Source of the DNA: Amorphophallus konjac | Lineage: Eukaryota > Streptophyta > Magnoliopsida > Alismatales > Araceae | Assembly (NCBI GenBank): GCA_022559845.1 | Contig: CM040121.1 | Location: 511,480,566-511,544,565, forward strand | Direction: 5' to 3' | DNA length: 64,000 nucleotides | Shown: in pieces, positions 12,420-23,902 of the stretch | Numbering within the stretch: position 1 is the stretch's first letter | Layout: each line of letters starts with the position of its first letter | The notes under the pieces: model-generated | What the model was told of the DNA's origin: nothing | Databases searched by the model: none | Seen by the model: the letters and a program-made list of their open reading frames with translations, nothing else | Translations under genes and position numbers: made by a program

Positions 12420-13031
12420 CCGACTCCAATTCTTGACAGCTTCTACCTTAGAAGGATCCACATCAATACCTTCTTTTAAAATAATGTGGCCTAGGAATGA
12501 GACTTCCTCGAGCCAGAATTCACACTTATTGAGTTTGGCATAAAGCATGTGTTCTCTAAGTGTTTGTAAAGCTATTTTCAAATGTTGTTCATGTTCCTCT
12601 TTTGTCTTGGAATATATCAAGATATCGTCAATGAAGACGACGATGAACTGGTCCAGATATGGCTGGAAGACATTATTCATAAGTTGCATGAATGCTGTCG
12701 GGGCATTAGTTAATCCGAATGGCATTACCACGAATTCATAGTGGCCATAACGACTTCGAAAAGCTGATTTATAAATGTCCTCTTCTTTAATTCTAAGCTG
12801 ATGATAACCTGATCTGAGGTCTATCTTAGAGAAATATTTTGCTCCTGAAAGCTGATCGAAGAGCTCATCAATACGCGGTAACGGATACTTATTTTTAATT
12901 GTGAGTTGATTCAGTCGCCGGTAATCGATGCATAACCTGAGAGAACCATCCTTCTTCTTGACAAATAGAACCGGCACACCCCAAGGGGATGTGCTAGGTC
13001 TGATGAAGCCTTTGTCTAGTAATTCCTGCAA
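12420..13031 (-). pseudogene. Element A reverse transcriptase
   Basis: The minus strand is open from 13031 down to the B junction. Motifs in order are [55 protein letters not shown] with the first catalytic Asp, [12 protein letters not shown], and [11 protein letters not shown] with the Asp pair. The domain stops at NWSRPT where B is inserted, and the following codons are found at 2504. A TAG separates it from the upstream protease section, replacing one codon after LKELKR. The palm residues are intact; the gene is broken by this stop and by the insertion. Confidence 0.94.
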
Positions 13032-13760
13032 CTACCTTTTTAATTCCTTGAGTTCTGTGGGGGACATCCTATAAGGGACTATAGAAACATGTGCTGCTCC
13101 TGGGATGAGTTCAATAGTGAAGTTCACTTCTCTCTCGGGCGATAAACTGGGTAATTCGGACGGAAACACATCGGGGAACTCATTTACAATAGGGATGTCC
13201 GCTAAGATAACATCCTTGAATTCGATAACAATGACAGAAGCAAGAAAAACTTCACATCCTTGCGAGATAAGTTTGCAAGCCTGAAGAGAAGATATGATAG
13301 TAGGATGCTTCTTGTACTTGATGCCAAGAAAAGAGAATCTTGGAAGATCGGACTTTCGAAAGGATATAATCCTATTTCGGCAATTGATATAAGCATCATG
13401 ATCTACAAGCCAATCTACCCCTAAAATGGTATCATAACCTTTCATGTCAAGGCATACTAAGTTTGTGGGGAGATTATGACCTTCTACTATCACTTCGCTA
13501 TCAGGATAATAGTAGGTAAGCTTTGTTCCAGAACCTAAGGGTGTGAAAATAGTAAGATCTAAAGGTAAGGGAACTGATGCGATTGGTAATGTTTTAGCAA
13601 AAGTAGTGGAGATAAAAGAATGAGAGACACCCGTATCAAATAGCATAAATGCAGGACGAGAACAAATTTGAAGAGTACCTTCCATAAGTCCATCATCCCT
13701 GGGCGCTTCCTCTTCTTCTAGAACAGCATTGAGGCGAGCCTGTCTCCTGCATCCATTAAT
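13032..13760 (-). pseudogene. Element A aspartic protease region
   Basis: The minus strand encodes a retropepsin-like domain. The catalytic site is FDTGVSHSFIS and the second hydrophobic motif is TILGVDWLVDH. It then runs into the protease-RT linker FPDVFPSELPSLSPEREVNF and ends at a TAG near 13029. It is one frame away from gag, with the change near 13740. Related elements C and D have [10 protein letters not shown] at the same site, so the DTG here is a small lineage difference; DTG is also a normal aspartic protease triad. Confidence 0.9.
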
Positions 13761-14689
13761 GACTGGTCCTTCATAAGGGGGCATTCCGGCATGCGATGCT
13801 CCCTGCTTCCACAACGTAAACAAGCGCCGAGACGCTTCCAACACTCCTCAGCCGAATGGCCAAAATTTTCACAAAATGTGCAAGCCGTGGCGACCTGCTC
13901 CTTCTCCTCCTTGACTTTCTTTTGCTTATGGGAACTTCTACCATTCCCATTCCTTGAGCTCTTCTTACTATCACGGCTCTTGTAAGGCTCCGTGATGCTG
14001 AATTTCTCTGTCTTATAACGCCGATTTGAGCGTCGGCTAGACTCCTCTCCTTTCCCCTTTAATTTCTCGACCTTCTCTAAGGTCCTTTCACATAAATACG
14101 TTCGTTGAACCATTTTCGCATAAGTACGGATGTTTTGGGTCCCGAGATACTGAATGAAATCGGGTCGTAACACGTCCATGAATCGATTAGCCTTCAATAA
14201 ATCGGTGCTGATAAGATGTGGTGCGTAAGGTGCAAGCCTTGAGAATTGTAGTTCATATTCGGCAACCGTCATCATTCCTTGTCGAAGAGCGGTGAACTCC
14301 ATAGCCTTTCTCTCTTTTACGTGCTCAGAAAAGTACTTGGCACGGAATAGGGTAAGAAAACCATCCCAGGTATGAGGTGCCTCGGCCGGGGGTGTCGAAA
14401 CCAACTTCCACCATGTGCGAGCATCTTTGTTAAGTTGAAAGGTTGCGAGACGCACCTTCTCCTGATCGGTGCATTGGGTCACATCAAAGATACGGTTCAT
14501 TTCGTCTATCAAGTTCTCTGCCTCATCGAGATTAGAAGAACCATAGAATCGCGGAGGATTTAAACTCCGAAAATTGTGATGTAGGTCACCAGCCCTTGCC
14601 CCTGCACCACCTTGCGCTATGGTTTGCAATGCCTGAGTAAGGCCGGCAACTGTTTGTTGCATGCCATCCCAATCTACACGATGAGCCAT
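13718..14689 (-). CDS. Element A gag
   Basis: An open minus-strand frame of 323 codons starts at the ATG at 14689, about 210 bases inside the PBS. The capsid-like domain reads PPRFYGSSNLDEAENLIDEM, later DARTWWKLV and FRAKYFSEHVKERK. A Lys/Arg/Ser-rich basic stretch follows, then two zinc-knuckle-like motifs, CTFCENFGHSAEEC and CLRCGSREHRMPEC. Gag packages the RNA. The frame ends shortly after the knuckles, and protease lies in the next frame. It is the best-preserved gene of A, but the element as a whole is dead. Confidence 0.9.
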   Translation of the reverse strand: MAHRVDWDGMQQTVAGLTQALQTIAQGGAGARAGDLHHNFRSLNPPRFYGSSNLDEAENLIDEMNRIFDVTQCTDQEKVRLATFQLNKDARTWWKLVSTPPAEAPHTWDGFLTLFRAKYFSEHVKERKAMEFTALRQGMMTVAEYELQFSRLAPYAPHLISTDLLKANRFMDVLRPDFIQYLGTQNIRTYAKMVQRTYLCERTLEKVEKLKGKGEESSRRSNRRYKTEKFSITEPYKSRDSKKSSRNGNGRSSHKQKKVKEEKEQVATACTFCENFGHSAEECWKRLGACLRCGSREHRMPECPLMKDQSLMDAGDRLASMLF

Positions 14690-14899
14690 TCGTAAGATAA
14701 GGTACCTGAGAGAAAAATAACAACTTGTTATTTCTCATGAAATGAAAAATCAATCCTAAAGCTAATTAATTATCTTATCATGGGCTCTACCCAATTCTCA
14801 CATGGGTATGGACATTTCTTCCTTAGTTCACAGGTAGGGGTCCTTAAACCTTGGACTTTTCCTATGACATGACTCTTCTTCCTAAGTCATGAGACTTAG

Positions 14900-14911
14900 G
14901 CTCTGATACCA
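14900..14911 (-). other. Element A primer-binding site
   Basis: The plus strand reads GCTCTGATACCA, so the minus strand carries TGGTATCAGAGC, the initiator tRNA-Met PBS. It is 7 bases from the LTR start at 14919, a wider gap than the 2 bases in C, D and E. Confidence 0.93.
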
Positions 14912-14918
14912 ACTTAAC

Positions 14919-16391
14919 TGTCACGTCCCGAGCCTTTATTACAGCGGAAGACTAACTCGGGGAGAGTGAATAGCCGGCATGGTAAACCTCTTGCAAGCAA
15001 GAATGATCAGAGCGCAAGACAATCACCCACATAAATACAATTGCACAATATTTACTCAAACTCTAACTTTATTTCATAATAATCAAGTACAACCACTAAT
15101 TCAACTTCCATTATGTACTAGACTCAAGAAATAGGAAAATTACATAGACTCAATCTAAATAATTTAGACTTCCTAAGTCTTCACTCTCATCTTGACAATA
15201 CTTTCATTCGTTCTCGGACCCGCTACTTGTATAACCCGAATCCGAATTCGAATCACTTTCATTTCATGAAAAGATTGGAAATATGTAATGAGCACACTTA
15301 CCCAGTAGGTATCTTCACATCAACATGAAGGCACTATTAAAGTAATTAACAATTTAGCTCTAAAGAATAAGGTAAAAATCATGCGAATGCGATTAATCAC
15401 GCGATTAAACCAAAGTAACAAGATGATCAAGTAAGTTAGAATGAGAGCAAGTACGAACTAGTAAGAATGTAACAATGCCATGATATTAGCCTTTCATGAA
15501 CAAGAATATATCGAGAATGTACTAGCAAGCCACATAATCATCACTCTAGTATCTTTTGCTGATGAGCAAGTACTTCGTGAATTTCTGTAGAATATCAAGC
15601 AAGAAAGTCATGTCATGCTGTATTGTGGATTTTCACTTATTTATAGAGAAAGTACTCCCAGCGTAATGCGACGCCAGTAGCATCATACCCCATGGTTTAT
15701 AATAGTATGTTTGTGATAATCATCCGAGGGGACTAGCATAGAGCCCTTGAACACAATCAGTGCTCGATCGCATCTTCAAGTATAAATCAAGCTTTTTCCA
15801 CGCATGTAACAATAAAGTATGGTCAAGAATGTAATAAGTTCAATAAGCTCATGATAACAATAATTCAATGAATGAATATTTTAATAAGAATCATGAGAAA
15901 TCAAGAATGACTTAAGCAATGTTATGCTTATGGAAATAAATCGGCAGCATAACGGTACATTCTTTATTTTCTATTCATTATTTTAAGTTTCTTGATCAAT
16001 ATGATAAGTTCTAGATCATTAATAGTCCATCTAGAAACCTTGGAATATCAACCCTTGGTCCACCTTGAGTTAAAATACTCAAGCAGTGTGACGGTCGTGT
16101 AATGGGCCGTTACATGACGTGACGCTCCAGTATTAGACCGTTACATTAGTCTGAATTCAGAACCAAGAAATCGGACTCAGTTGAATGTGACGGTCATATA
16201 TTGGGCCGTTACTTATGCCTGACGGTCCAACATAGAGCCGTTACATTACTGATAACCAAAAATATTGATAGTGTAATCTAATCAATGGGCTTCAATGGTA
16301 CAACCAACTCGGCGTTCTAGTGGGAATCTCAGGCTCGCAGAGAATTACGGAGGCCTTGCAACAAGATTTCCTAATACATTGGAAGGAATAT
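14919..16391 (-). repeat. Element A 5' LTR, inner part
   Basis: It begins TGTCACGTCCCGAGCC next to the PBS and is cut by element C at 16391; the rest is at 26385..28227. It is mostly AT-rich and non-coding. Four exact 26-nt palindromic modules are present at 16088..16113, 16119..16144, 16187..16212 and 16219..16244. No ORF of note was seen. Confidence 0.9.
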
Positions 16392-17523
16392 TGTAACGAC
16401 CCGAGAATCCGATTACCGGGAAGGCCCGATAACCCGAGACTCGCACCGCCACCCACGAGTCCGAAGACTCGGAAGGGTTAGAAGGATGGTGTGGAAACTA
16501 CGCATGTATCACAAGTAATTACAGAAATTAAACAGTTATAATATTAAGCAGAAAATAAATTAGCATTTTACATGGTCCACAATAGAAAATAAATAACAAC
16601 AACAGTAGTCCACAACTAGCACAGAGACAAGAAAGAAAAGTACAGCTACACGGGACATACCCCGGCTCTGACCTCTGGCACTACCTCTGGGCACCCGCAC
16701 CACGCTGCACCCCAGACGCGCTCCCCTGGGGCGGCGCCTCACTTGAAACATGATGAAAATACGCAGGGAATGAGTCTCGGAACAAGACTCAGTAGGGATC
16801 ACTCGAACCCTACCTCGTAAAACGGGAAACCACTACGCTAGCGATAGGAGAGTACCTCGGAAAGGAAAGCCATGCACTCTACACAACAAAGACCCTATGG
16901 CACGCAAACCGACACACGTGCCACGGTGAGGCCACCGAAACTCAACGGTCGAACCGGCAAAACCCGAAGGTCAAAGCCACGAAACTGACAGTCTGACACT
17001 CCGTACTCGACAAGAGTACCTCCCACTAGAAGCACAGCCGGTAGCGTCCCCTGACATCTTACACCGCACCGCAGGTGGACTGCCTGACGTGGTAGCGCCT
17101 ATCCAAGGCACGAACACCACACAAGTAACCACAAATAAGTGACTAGATGGGGTCATGCCCGTCGATGTGGGTCCAACCGCCCCCAACCACGTGTGCACAC
17201 ACAGACCGCGCGTCCCTGGTCTGGCCCTCTGACCTGTTTTCCCCTCAGCCAGACTCTGGCCGCAAGACATGGGGCCCGACGGCAACCGGTCCACAAACCG
17301 CCTCTAAGGGTAAGCCCGTACACCACTCCCTGGTGCGACCTGTACCGCGTACTGGTAGGCTACGACTAGTGGAGGGTCACTGAGAAAGTAGACTCTCAAG
17401 TCACGAAAAATGACGCCCGCATCTGACGACGCACGGGGACCACCCCATGCACCGGCCCCGTCGCACGGTGACCACAGTCGGACCAAAAAATGGGGTTGCA
17501 ACCCTCTCGGGGCAACCAGGCGC

Positions 17524-18100
17524 CTGACGGTCCACCCCTGGACCGTCACAGGCACGTGACGGTCTAGGCGGGACCGTCACAGGAAGCCTGACGGTCCTAC
17601 GCAGGCCGTCACACTCTGAGCGCAAAGCGAAGCGTAACGCGCCTGCCTTGGCGCGTTACAGACTGTGACGCCCCCACGCAGGCGAGTCACGGGGTGTGAC
17701 GGCCCACACCGGGGGCGTCACACCGCCTGGGGGTTCAACCGCCCAAAGGCGCCCTAATGCGCCCACCCTGGGCCGTTACAAGGATGTGACGCGCCTGGCC
17801 TGGTGCGTCACATGCCTTGACCCCAACGGTCAAATCAACGGTCACAAACCAACGGTCGGATGCCTCTGACGGCCCACCCCAGGCGCGTTACACACATGTA
17901 ACGGTCTATCAGGGGCCGTCACACCCCCATCCCCCAGCTGGTTAACAGGGGCTGTGATGCACCCTCCCAGGCGCGTCATACGGCTGTGGCAGTCTATCGG
18001 GGGATCGTCACAGCCCCTGACCCCAAAGGCTAACAAAGTCCGTGTGACGCACCCTCCTAGGCGCGTCACACCGTGTGACGGTCCCTGGAAGGACCGTTAC
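17524..18100. repeat. Array of about 14 palindromic 25-26-nt modules, element C left LTR
   Basis: Successive imperfect dyads have 9-nt arms and a centre of about 8 nt. Examples are 17524..17549 with arms CTGACGGTC and GACCGTCAC, and 18075..18100 with arms GTGACGGTC and GACCGTTAC. Arm cores alternate between CGGTC/GACCG, CGGCC/GGCCG and CGCGC/GCGCG types. Linkers are mostly 5 to 30 bases. The right LTR lacks about four of the modules. Confidence 0.85.
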
Positions 18101-18665
18101 ACACACCCGACGACGAAATGGCGGGAAACGCCCAAAAACTTCAACCACGCCCCCGTGCCTCCACCGGAGAGGGGGAAATCAAAGGGGAAGACCCCTGGGG
18201 ACCCCTAACATGATTCTAGGCCATCAAAACGTGAAATCATGCATCAAATCCATAGATCGGGCGAGCTCTCCCCAAATCATGGAAAAATCCCAACATGCTC
18301 AATCACACCCCTCTCGACCTCCCCTCGGCCTATAAACCACGGAAATGAACGGCGGGGAGCTAGGGAACGTCACCCTACCTCAATGGAGTGAATGCTCCAC
18401 CGTATCGTCCGTGAATTGCGAAGAACGCTTTTAGAACCCCGCCTCCCCACGCTTCCCACGCTTGCCGCATGTCCGCATGATCGTCTCGACGTCACCCATG
18501 TCCTTGCCACGTCGCACCGCCGCCGTCTGCAGCCGAAACGACGGTCGCCGTGCTCGAACGGGAGAGAGGGAGAGGGAGAGGGCGGCCACGGTTTGGGGAA
18601 GGAAGGAGGAAGAAGAAGAAGAAGAAGAAAGAGAAGGTGGGGGAGAGAGAGAAAATATGGGGGGG

Positions 18666-18674
18666 TATTTATAG
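18666..18674 (-). promoter_or_regulatory. Element C LTR TATA box (left copy)
   Basis: The minus strand reads CTATAAATA, followed by a pyrimidine-rich tract. The same box is at 26033..26041 in the right (5') LTR, where it would drive transcription. Confidence 0.65.
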
Positions 18675-19012
18675 GAAAATCTAGAAATTCTGGAAAATAC
18701 CGAAAAATAGAAAATTACATTTCCGGAATCCTCAGGATGCACCGATCGTAACGGTACCACTCGTGCCCAGGTGAACGACCCGGTTCACCCGCAGCGAGGT
18801 TCGGAAGGAATTACCGAAACACACATCGAAAATCAGAAAACACGCGTGAAAAAGTCGCGAAACTCCTCCGGGCCTCCGAAACAACTCCGGATCGCGCCGA
18901 TCCGAACACGAAGAATGACCGAAACGGAATTTCGGACACAACGGAGCCTGCCACTCCAAAAAACCAGATCCGGGACCCACGAAGAAGGATCCAAAAGGTC
19001 TGAGATATTACA

Positions 19013-19028
19013 GCCCTCCCCCCTTAAA
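19013..19028 (-). other. Element C polypurine tract
   Basis: The minus strand shows TTTAAGGGGGGAGGGC immediately inside the left LTR. Confidence 0.82.
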
Positions 19029-19127
19029 GAATTTCGTCCTCGAAATTGGGAACAATCCAAGGGGAAAGAAGAGGAAGACTCACTCAAACATGTAAGGGAA
19101 CTGTTGACGCATCTCGTCCTCACGTTC

Positions 19128-20252
19128 TCAAGAAACCTCACCACCAGAGTGCCATTGCCACACCACCTTTACCAAGGGGATGACCTTGTTCCGCAGGAGC
19201 TGCTCTCGCCTATCCTCCACGCAGATCGGAAACTCTGGGAGAGAGAGATCTGGAGTCACTTCAGGCCAAACAGAAATCTCGAGCACATGAGAGTCATCAG
19301 GCACATATTTTCGCAACATCGAGACGTGGAACACGTCATGCACCGACGCCAACTCAAGGGGTAACTGCAACCGGTAAGCAACCTCACCGATGCGCTCCAA
19401 GATCACAAAAGGACCAATGTAGCGGGGACTCAGCTTCCCACGCTGTCCAAAACGCATCACCCCCTTCATCGGAGAAACTCTCAAGAACACACGATCGCCC
19501 ACGGCGAACTCGAGAGGCTGCCTCCTACGGTCAGCATAGCTCTTCTGCCGACTCTGGGCCGCTAACATGTTCTGACGAACCAAGTGCACAACATCCACGC
19601 ATTGCTGCACCAACTCTGGTCCCGTCACAACACGCTCACCAACCTCAAACCAATCAAGTGGAGTCCGACAAGGATGCCCATACAGAGCCTCATAAGGAGC
19701 CATACCAATGCTCGAATGATAGCTGTTGTTATAGGTAAACTCCACCAACGGTAGGTGGTGAATCCAACTCCCCTGCCAATCCAGGCAGTAGGATCTCAGC
19801 ATGTCCTCCAAAGTATGGATGGTCCTCTCAGACTGACCATTAGACTGAGGATGATACGCCGAGCTAAAAGCCAACTCCGTGCCAAGAGCTCGCTGGAAAC
19901 TCCTCCAGAATCCAGAAGTGAAGCGCGGATCCCGATCTAACACGATCGAAACGGGAATCCCATGTAACGGAACGATCCGCTCCACATAAAGATGAGCCAA
20001 CTTGGGCACACTTCAGCTGACTTTGACCGGTACCAACCGAGTCACCTTCGTCAGCCTATCCACCAGCAACCAAATACTATCCTGCCCACTTGGAGTCCTC
20101 GGCAATCCCACCACAAAATCCGTGGTCACGTTGTCCCACTTCCACGCAGGAACATCCAAGGGCTGGAGAGTACCTCCTGGTCGCTGATGCTCCCCCTTCA
20201 CATGCTGACAGATCAGGCACTTGACCACAAATTCTGCGACATCTCGCTTCAT
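19128..20252 (-). pseudogene. Element C integrase core and chromodomain-like C-terminus
   Basis: Two minus-strand frames (20013..20252 and 19128..20009) form most of the integrase. The first holds CLICQHVKGEHQRPGG, the end of the HHCC site, and TTDFVVGLP with the first catalytic Asp; it ends at a TGA where D has Trp. The second holds [11 protein letters not shown] and SNGQSERTI, then PRYIGPFVILERIGEVAYRL and VHDVFHVSMLRKYVP, which are typical of the Tekay C-terminal domain, and a chromodomain-like tail. A TGA truncates the tail at the Trp codon after GGEVS. Each lesion is a single nonsense change. Confidence 0.92.
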
Positions 20253-20258
20253 GCCAGG

Positions 20259-21347
20259 TCACCAGAACTGCCTCCGCAAGTTCCGATACATCTTCGTCGC
20301 ACCCGGGTGTACGGTGTACCTGCTCCCATGAGCCTCGCGCAGCACCGCACGACGAATCTGCTCCTCCACTGGGACGTACAGCCTACCGCGAAACCTTGCA
20401 GCACCATCCTCGCCGAGTTCCACATCAGCCATCGCCAAAATTCGGGGTAACTCAGGGTCCGCATGCTGAGCCTCTGTCACCTGACGACGGATAGCAGGAG
20501 TGACAGTCAGACTCGCAAGCACTACCAACCCTGGCTCCTGGGGAATCTTGAGCCTGAAGGATACTTCGGGCACTTGTTCCCAGAGCCCCCACTTCCTCAA
20601 CATCAAGGCACTGACCGTGACCTTCCGACTCAGGGCATCGGCGATGACATTCATCCTGCCAGGCTGATAAGACAGGGTGAAGTCATAATCCTTCATAAAT
20701 TCCATCCAACGCCTTTGCCTGAGGTTCAGGTCCCTCTGCGAGAACACGTACCTCAAACTCTGATGGTCAGTGAACACCTCGAACTTCTCGCCGTACAGAT
20801 AATGCCTCCAGATCTTCAACGTGAAGATCACCACCGCCAACTCAAGGACATGGGTAGGGTAGTTCTCCTCGTGGGGCTTTAGCTGCTGAGATGCATAAGC
20901 CACCACTCTACCATGCTGCATCAACACAGCTCCCAATCCAACGCCAGAAGCATCTGTACACACCACGAAACCTCCCGATCCAAAAGGTAAAATCAACACC
21001 GGAGCCGAGGTGAGCAATCTCTTCAGTTCCCTGAAGCTCTGTTCACACTCCTCAGACCAGACGAAAGGCACATCCTTCCGCGTGAGTCTAGTCATCGGGG
21101 CCGCAATACGGGAAAAATCCTGGATAAACCGGCGATAATTGCCCGCAAATCCCAAGAAACTCAGGATCTCTGTCACCGACCTCGGTCTCGGCCACTGCAT
21201 TACTGCCTCGACCTTGGCGGGGTCCACGAAAATACCATCACCAAAAATCACGTGCCCCAGAAAGTGCACCTCGCCGAGCCAAAACTCGCACTTGCTGAGC
21301 TTCGCATACAACTGGTGATCTCGCAACATTTGCAGCACCACACCCAA
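20259..21347 (-). pseudogene. Element C RT C-terminus, RNase H and integrase N-terminus
   Basis: The minus strand is open for 362 codons. It reads the RT thumb ([20 protein letters not shown]), the connection domain, and RNase H with [35 protein letters not shown] and [10 protein letters not shown]. It then enters the integrase zinc-binding region ([20 protein letters not shown]). It ends at a TGA replacing the Trp after RRQFW. A TAA after ILIYS (near 21370) separates it from the upstream RT. All RNase H catalytic positions look present. Confidence 0.93.
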
Positions 21348-21371
21348 ATGGTACGCGTGCTCCTCGGCAGA

Positions 21372-22565
21372 TTACGAATAAATAAGGATGTCATCCACGA
21401 AGATGACCACGAACTGGTCCAAATACGGATGAAACACCCTCTGCATCAAGTCCATGAAGGCTGCTGGGGCATTGGTGAGCCCGAACGACATCACCAAAAA
21501 CTCATAATGCCCGTACCTCGTACTGAAAGTAGTCTTCTCCACATCGGACTCACGAATTCTCAGCTGATAGTAACCGGACCGCAAATCAATCCACGAGAAC
21601 ACCCGCGCAGACTGGAGTTGGTCGAACAAATCATCAATCCGTGGCAACGGATACTTGTTCTTAATGGTCACTTCATTCAGCTGCCGATAGTCAATGCATA
21701 GCCGCAGACTACCGTCCTTCTTCTTCACAAATAACACGGGCGCACCCCAAGGGGAAAAGATAGGACGAACGTACCCCTTGGCCAGCAGTTCCTGCAACTG
21801 CGCCCTCAACTCCCTCAACTCAGCGGGGGCCATACGGTAGGGAGCCTTCGCCAAAGGTCCCGTACCAGGCACAACCTCGATCACAAAATCGATCTCCCGC
21901 TGGGGAGGTAATCCAGGTAACTCCTCGGGAAAAACGTCGAGAAATTCGTACACCACCGGAATACACTCGACATTCGGCTCCATCCGGTCAGACACAACCA
22001 CGGACGTGAGAAAATCCCGACAACCAGAATCAAGCAACCGACGGGCTCGAATAGCAGAAATGAGGAATCGAGAAGAGGTGGAACAGATACCTTGAAAATA
22101 GAAGGTCCGCTTGCTAGGATGCTGGAAGTAGACCATCTTCATTCCACAATCCACCACCGCTCCATGAGTCTCGAGCCAATCCATACCTAGAATCACATCG
22201 TAATCCCGAAGCTGCAACGCATACAACCTGCCTGGCATACTCCGCCCATCGATCCAAACTGGAACCTGATCGAAGCAATACGGAGTGATCATGAAATCAC
22301 CCGAAGGCAACTCCACTGCCAAATCACAGGACAACTGGGTCACCGGCTCCTCGATGCTCAACGCGAAATCCTCCGAAATAAACGAATGAGAGGCGCCAGA
22401 ATCAAACAAAACCCGAGCCGCACAACCCAAAATCTGAACGGTACCTTCCACGAGCCGCGACGCCACTGCCTCTGCCCTGGTCATGTGCGTGATCTGGCCT
22501 CGAGCTCTCTGCCTGCCTCCCACACTAGCTGAGCTGGGTAGGGCAGATACTGTCCCTGCTGCCAC
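21372..22565 (-). pseudogene. Element C protease and reverse transcriptase
   Basis: This is an open 397-codon minus-strand frame. The protease motif is [15 protein letters not shown], and the downstream hydrophobic motif is [11 protein letters not shown]. After the linker [19 protein letters not shown] comes [22 protein letters not shown], then [13 protein letters not shown] with the first catalytic Asp, [12 protein letters not shown], and [11 protein letters not shown] with the Asp pair. Here SWIDLRSG has Trp where D has Arg, and MSFG replaces the MPFG motif, two changes at usually conserved positions. The frame ends at a TAA right after the catalytic loop. Confidence 0.93.
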
Positions 22566-23740
22566 TGCTGCTGGGGAACCTGCTGCTGCGGCGGCCTCTG
22601 AGGACAGTCACGCGCCATGTGCCCTGGCTGGTCACACCGAAAACAGATAATCGGCGCCGTGCACTGCCTGCCTGGGTGGAACCCACTACATCATGGACAC
22701 AGTCCTCGCGACCCACCCACTGATCCCTGACGCTGCAAGGGGATCGGCTGCTATACACTGCCCGATGAAGTTTGCCCCTGATCCTTGGACTTCTTCTTGC
22801 CGAACCATTTCTTGAAAAACTTCTTGACCTTTGTGCCAAATGACGCAGATCCTGTCACCGACGCTGCCTGTGCCGGCACTCCTGAACCACTCATCGCATG
22901 CTGGAAGGAACCATGCTGCTGGGTAGGAGACTGCTGGCTGCGGCCTGACAAGGACTGCCCCTGGCTGATCGGTCCTCGGGTCCTCTGCATATCCATCTGC
23001 AAAGAAGCTGCAACACGAGACGCTGTCTCTAAATCAGTGGCCCCGTTCTCAATCAGATGGTGCCTCAGCTCCTGCCTCAAACCCTGAACAAACTGCGCGG
23101 TCTTCACCCTCTCATGCTCCATGATGTGAGGTGCATACCGACCCAGCTCGACAAATCGGGCCCTGTACTGCAACACGGACATGTCGCCCTGCACCAGCTC
23201 CAGAAACTCCCGCATCCGCTGCGTAGCAACAACATCTGGACAGTACGTACGCTCGAAAGCACTGACGAAGTCGTCCCACTCGACCTACTCAAGTGGACGA
23301 AGCTAAAAGGATGTCTTCCACTCGGAAGACCACCACTTCCGAGCCGTACCCTGCAACTGGTTGTAAGCCAACACCACTCTGTCCTCGGCAGCACTCTTCG
23401 CAGAACTGAACACCCGCTCCATCTCATCAAGCCAATCACGAGCCGCATCAGGGTCTGCCTGGCCGCTGAAGTAAGGCGGATGGAACTGCAGAAAGTCCCT
23501 CACTGCTCGGCCTGGCCCACCCCTAGCTGACGAGCCCTCACCAGCCTCTCCGCCGAACTGCTGAGACATAAGCTGGTACATGCCACGGAAGAAATCCTCG
23601 GCCCCCGGAACCCTCGCAGTAGCTGCGGCCTCGGGAGCTCCTAGTGGCGCTCTGCTATGCTCCTCCTGGCCCCCCTGCTGGATCTCCTGACCTCCAGCCG
23701 ACTGCCCCTGTTAAGAGCGAGTGCTCCGCCTCGGCGCCAT
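22566..23740 (-). pseudogene. Element C gag (several stops)
   Basis: The start is the ATG at 23740 (MAPRRSTRS, the same start as in D), but a TAA follows within about ten codons. Pieces at 23303..23581 and 22751..23215 read FLQFHPPYFSGQADPDAARD, VRDFLQFH and MREFLELVQGDMSVLQYRARF, the capsid-like gag domain. The zinc-knuckle region near 22600..22700 keeps [14 protein letters not shown], including the Cys that D has lost. A nonsense codon near 23288 and a lesion near 22690 also break it. Confidence 0.9.
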
Positions 23741-23890
23741 ACTCGCTCCTGAAGCAAAAGATAGAAAACACGAAAACGGCATGGTCAAGAAAAACACACG
23801 ATGCCCGATGCCAGTGTCAACTGTACATCATTACTGTGGACAAGTGGACCACTACAATTACCTATGATTCTCATGTAATTTCACAACCGC

Positions 23891-23902
23891 GCTCTGATAC
23901 CA
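23891..23902 (-). other. Element C primer-binding site
   Basis: Plus strand GCTCTGATACCA; the minus strand is complementary to the 3' end of initiator tRNA-Met. Two bases separate it from the LTR at 23905. Confidence 0.94.

Larger units (their letters stand above)
12415..16391 (-). mobile_element. Element A, 5' part: gag, protease, reverse transcriptase and start of 5' LTR
   Basis: The minus strand continues the element broken at 2504. From right to left it reads 5' LTR, PBS, gag, protease and reverse transcriptase. It is interrupted again at 16391 by element C, flanked by AATAT at 16387..16391 and 26380..26384. Removing B and C leaves an interior of about 4.7 kb, the usual size for Tekay elements, and an unusually long 5' LTR of about 3.3 kb. 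Confidence 0.93.
16392..19012 (-). repeat. Element C 3' LTR (left copy)
   Basis: It is 2,621 bp, beginning TGTAACGACCCGAGAATCC and ending GAGATATTACA in plus orientation. It contains the palindromic module array at 17524..18100, a purine-rich stretch around 18600..18650 and a TATA box at 18666..18674. Short ORFs inside it look non-coding. Confidence 0.96.
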
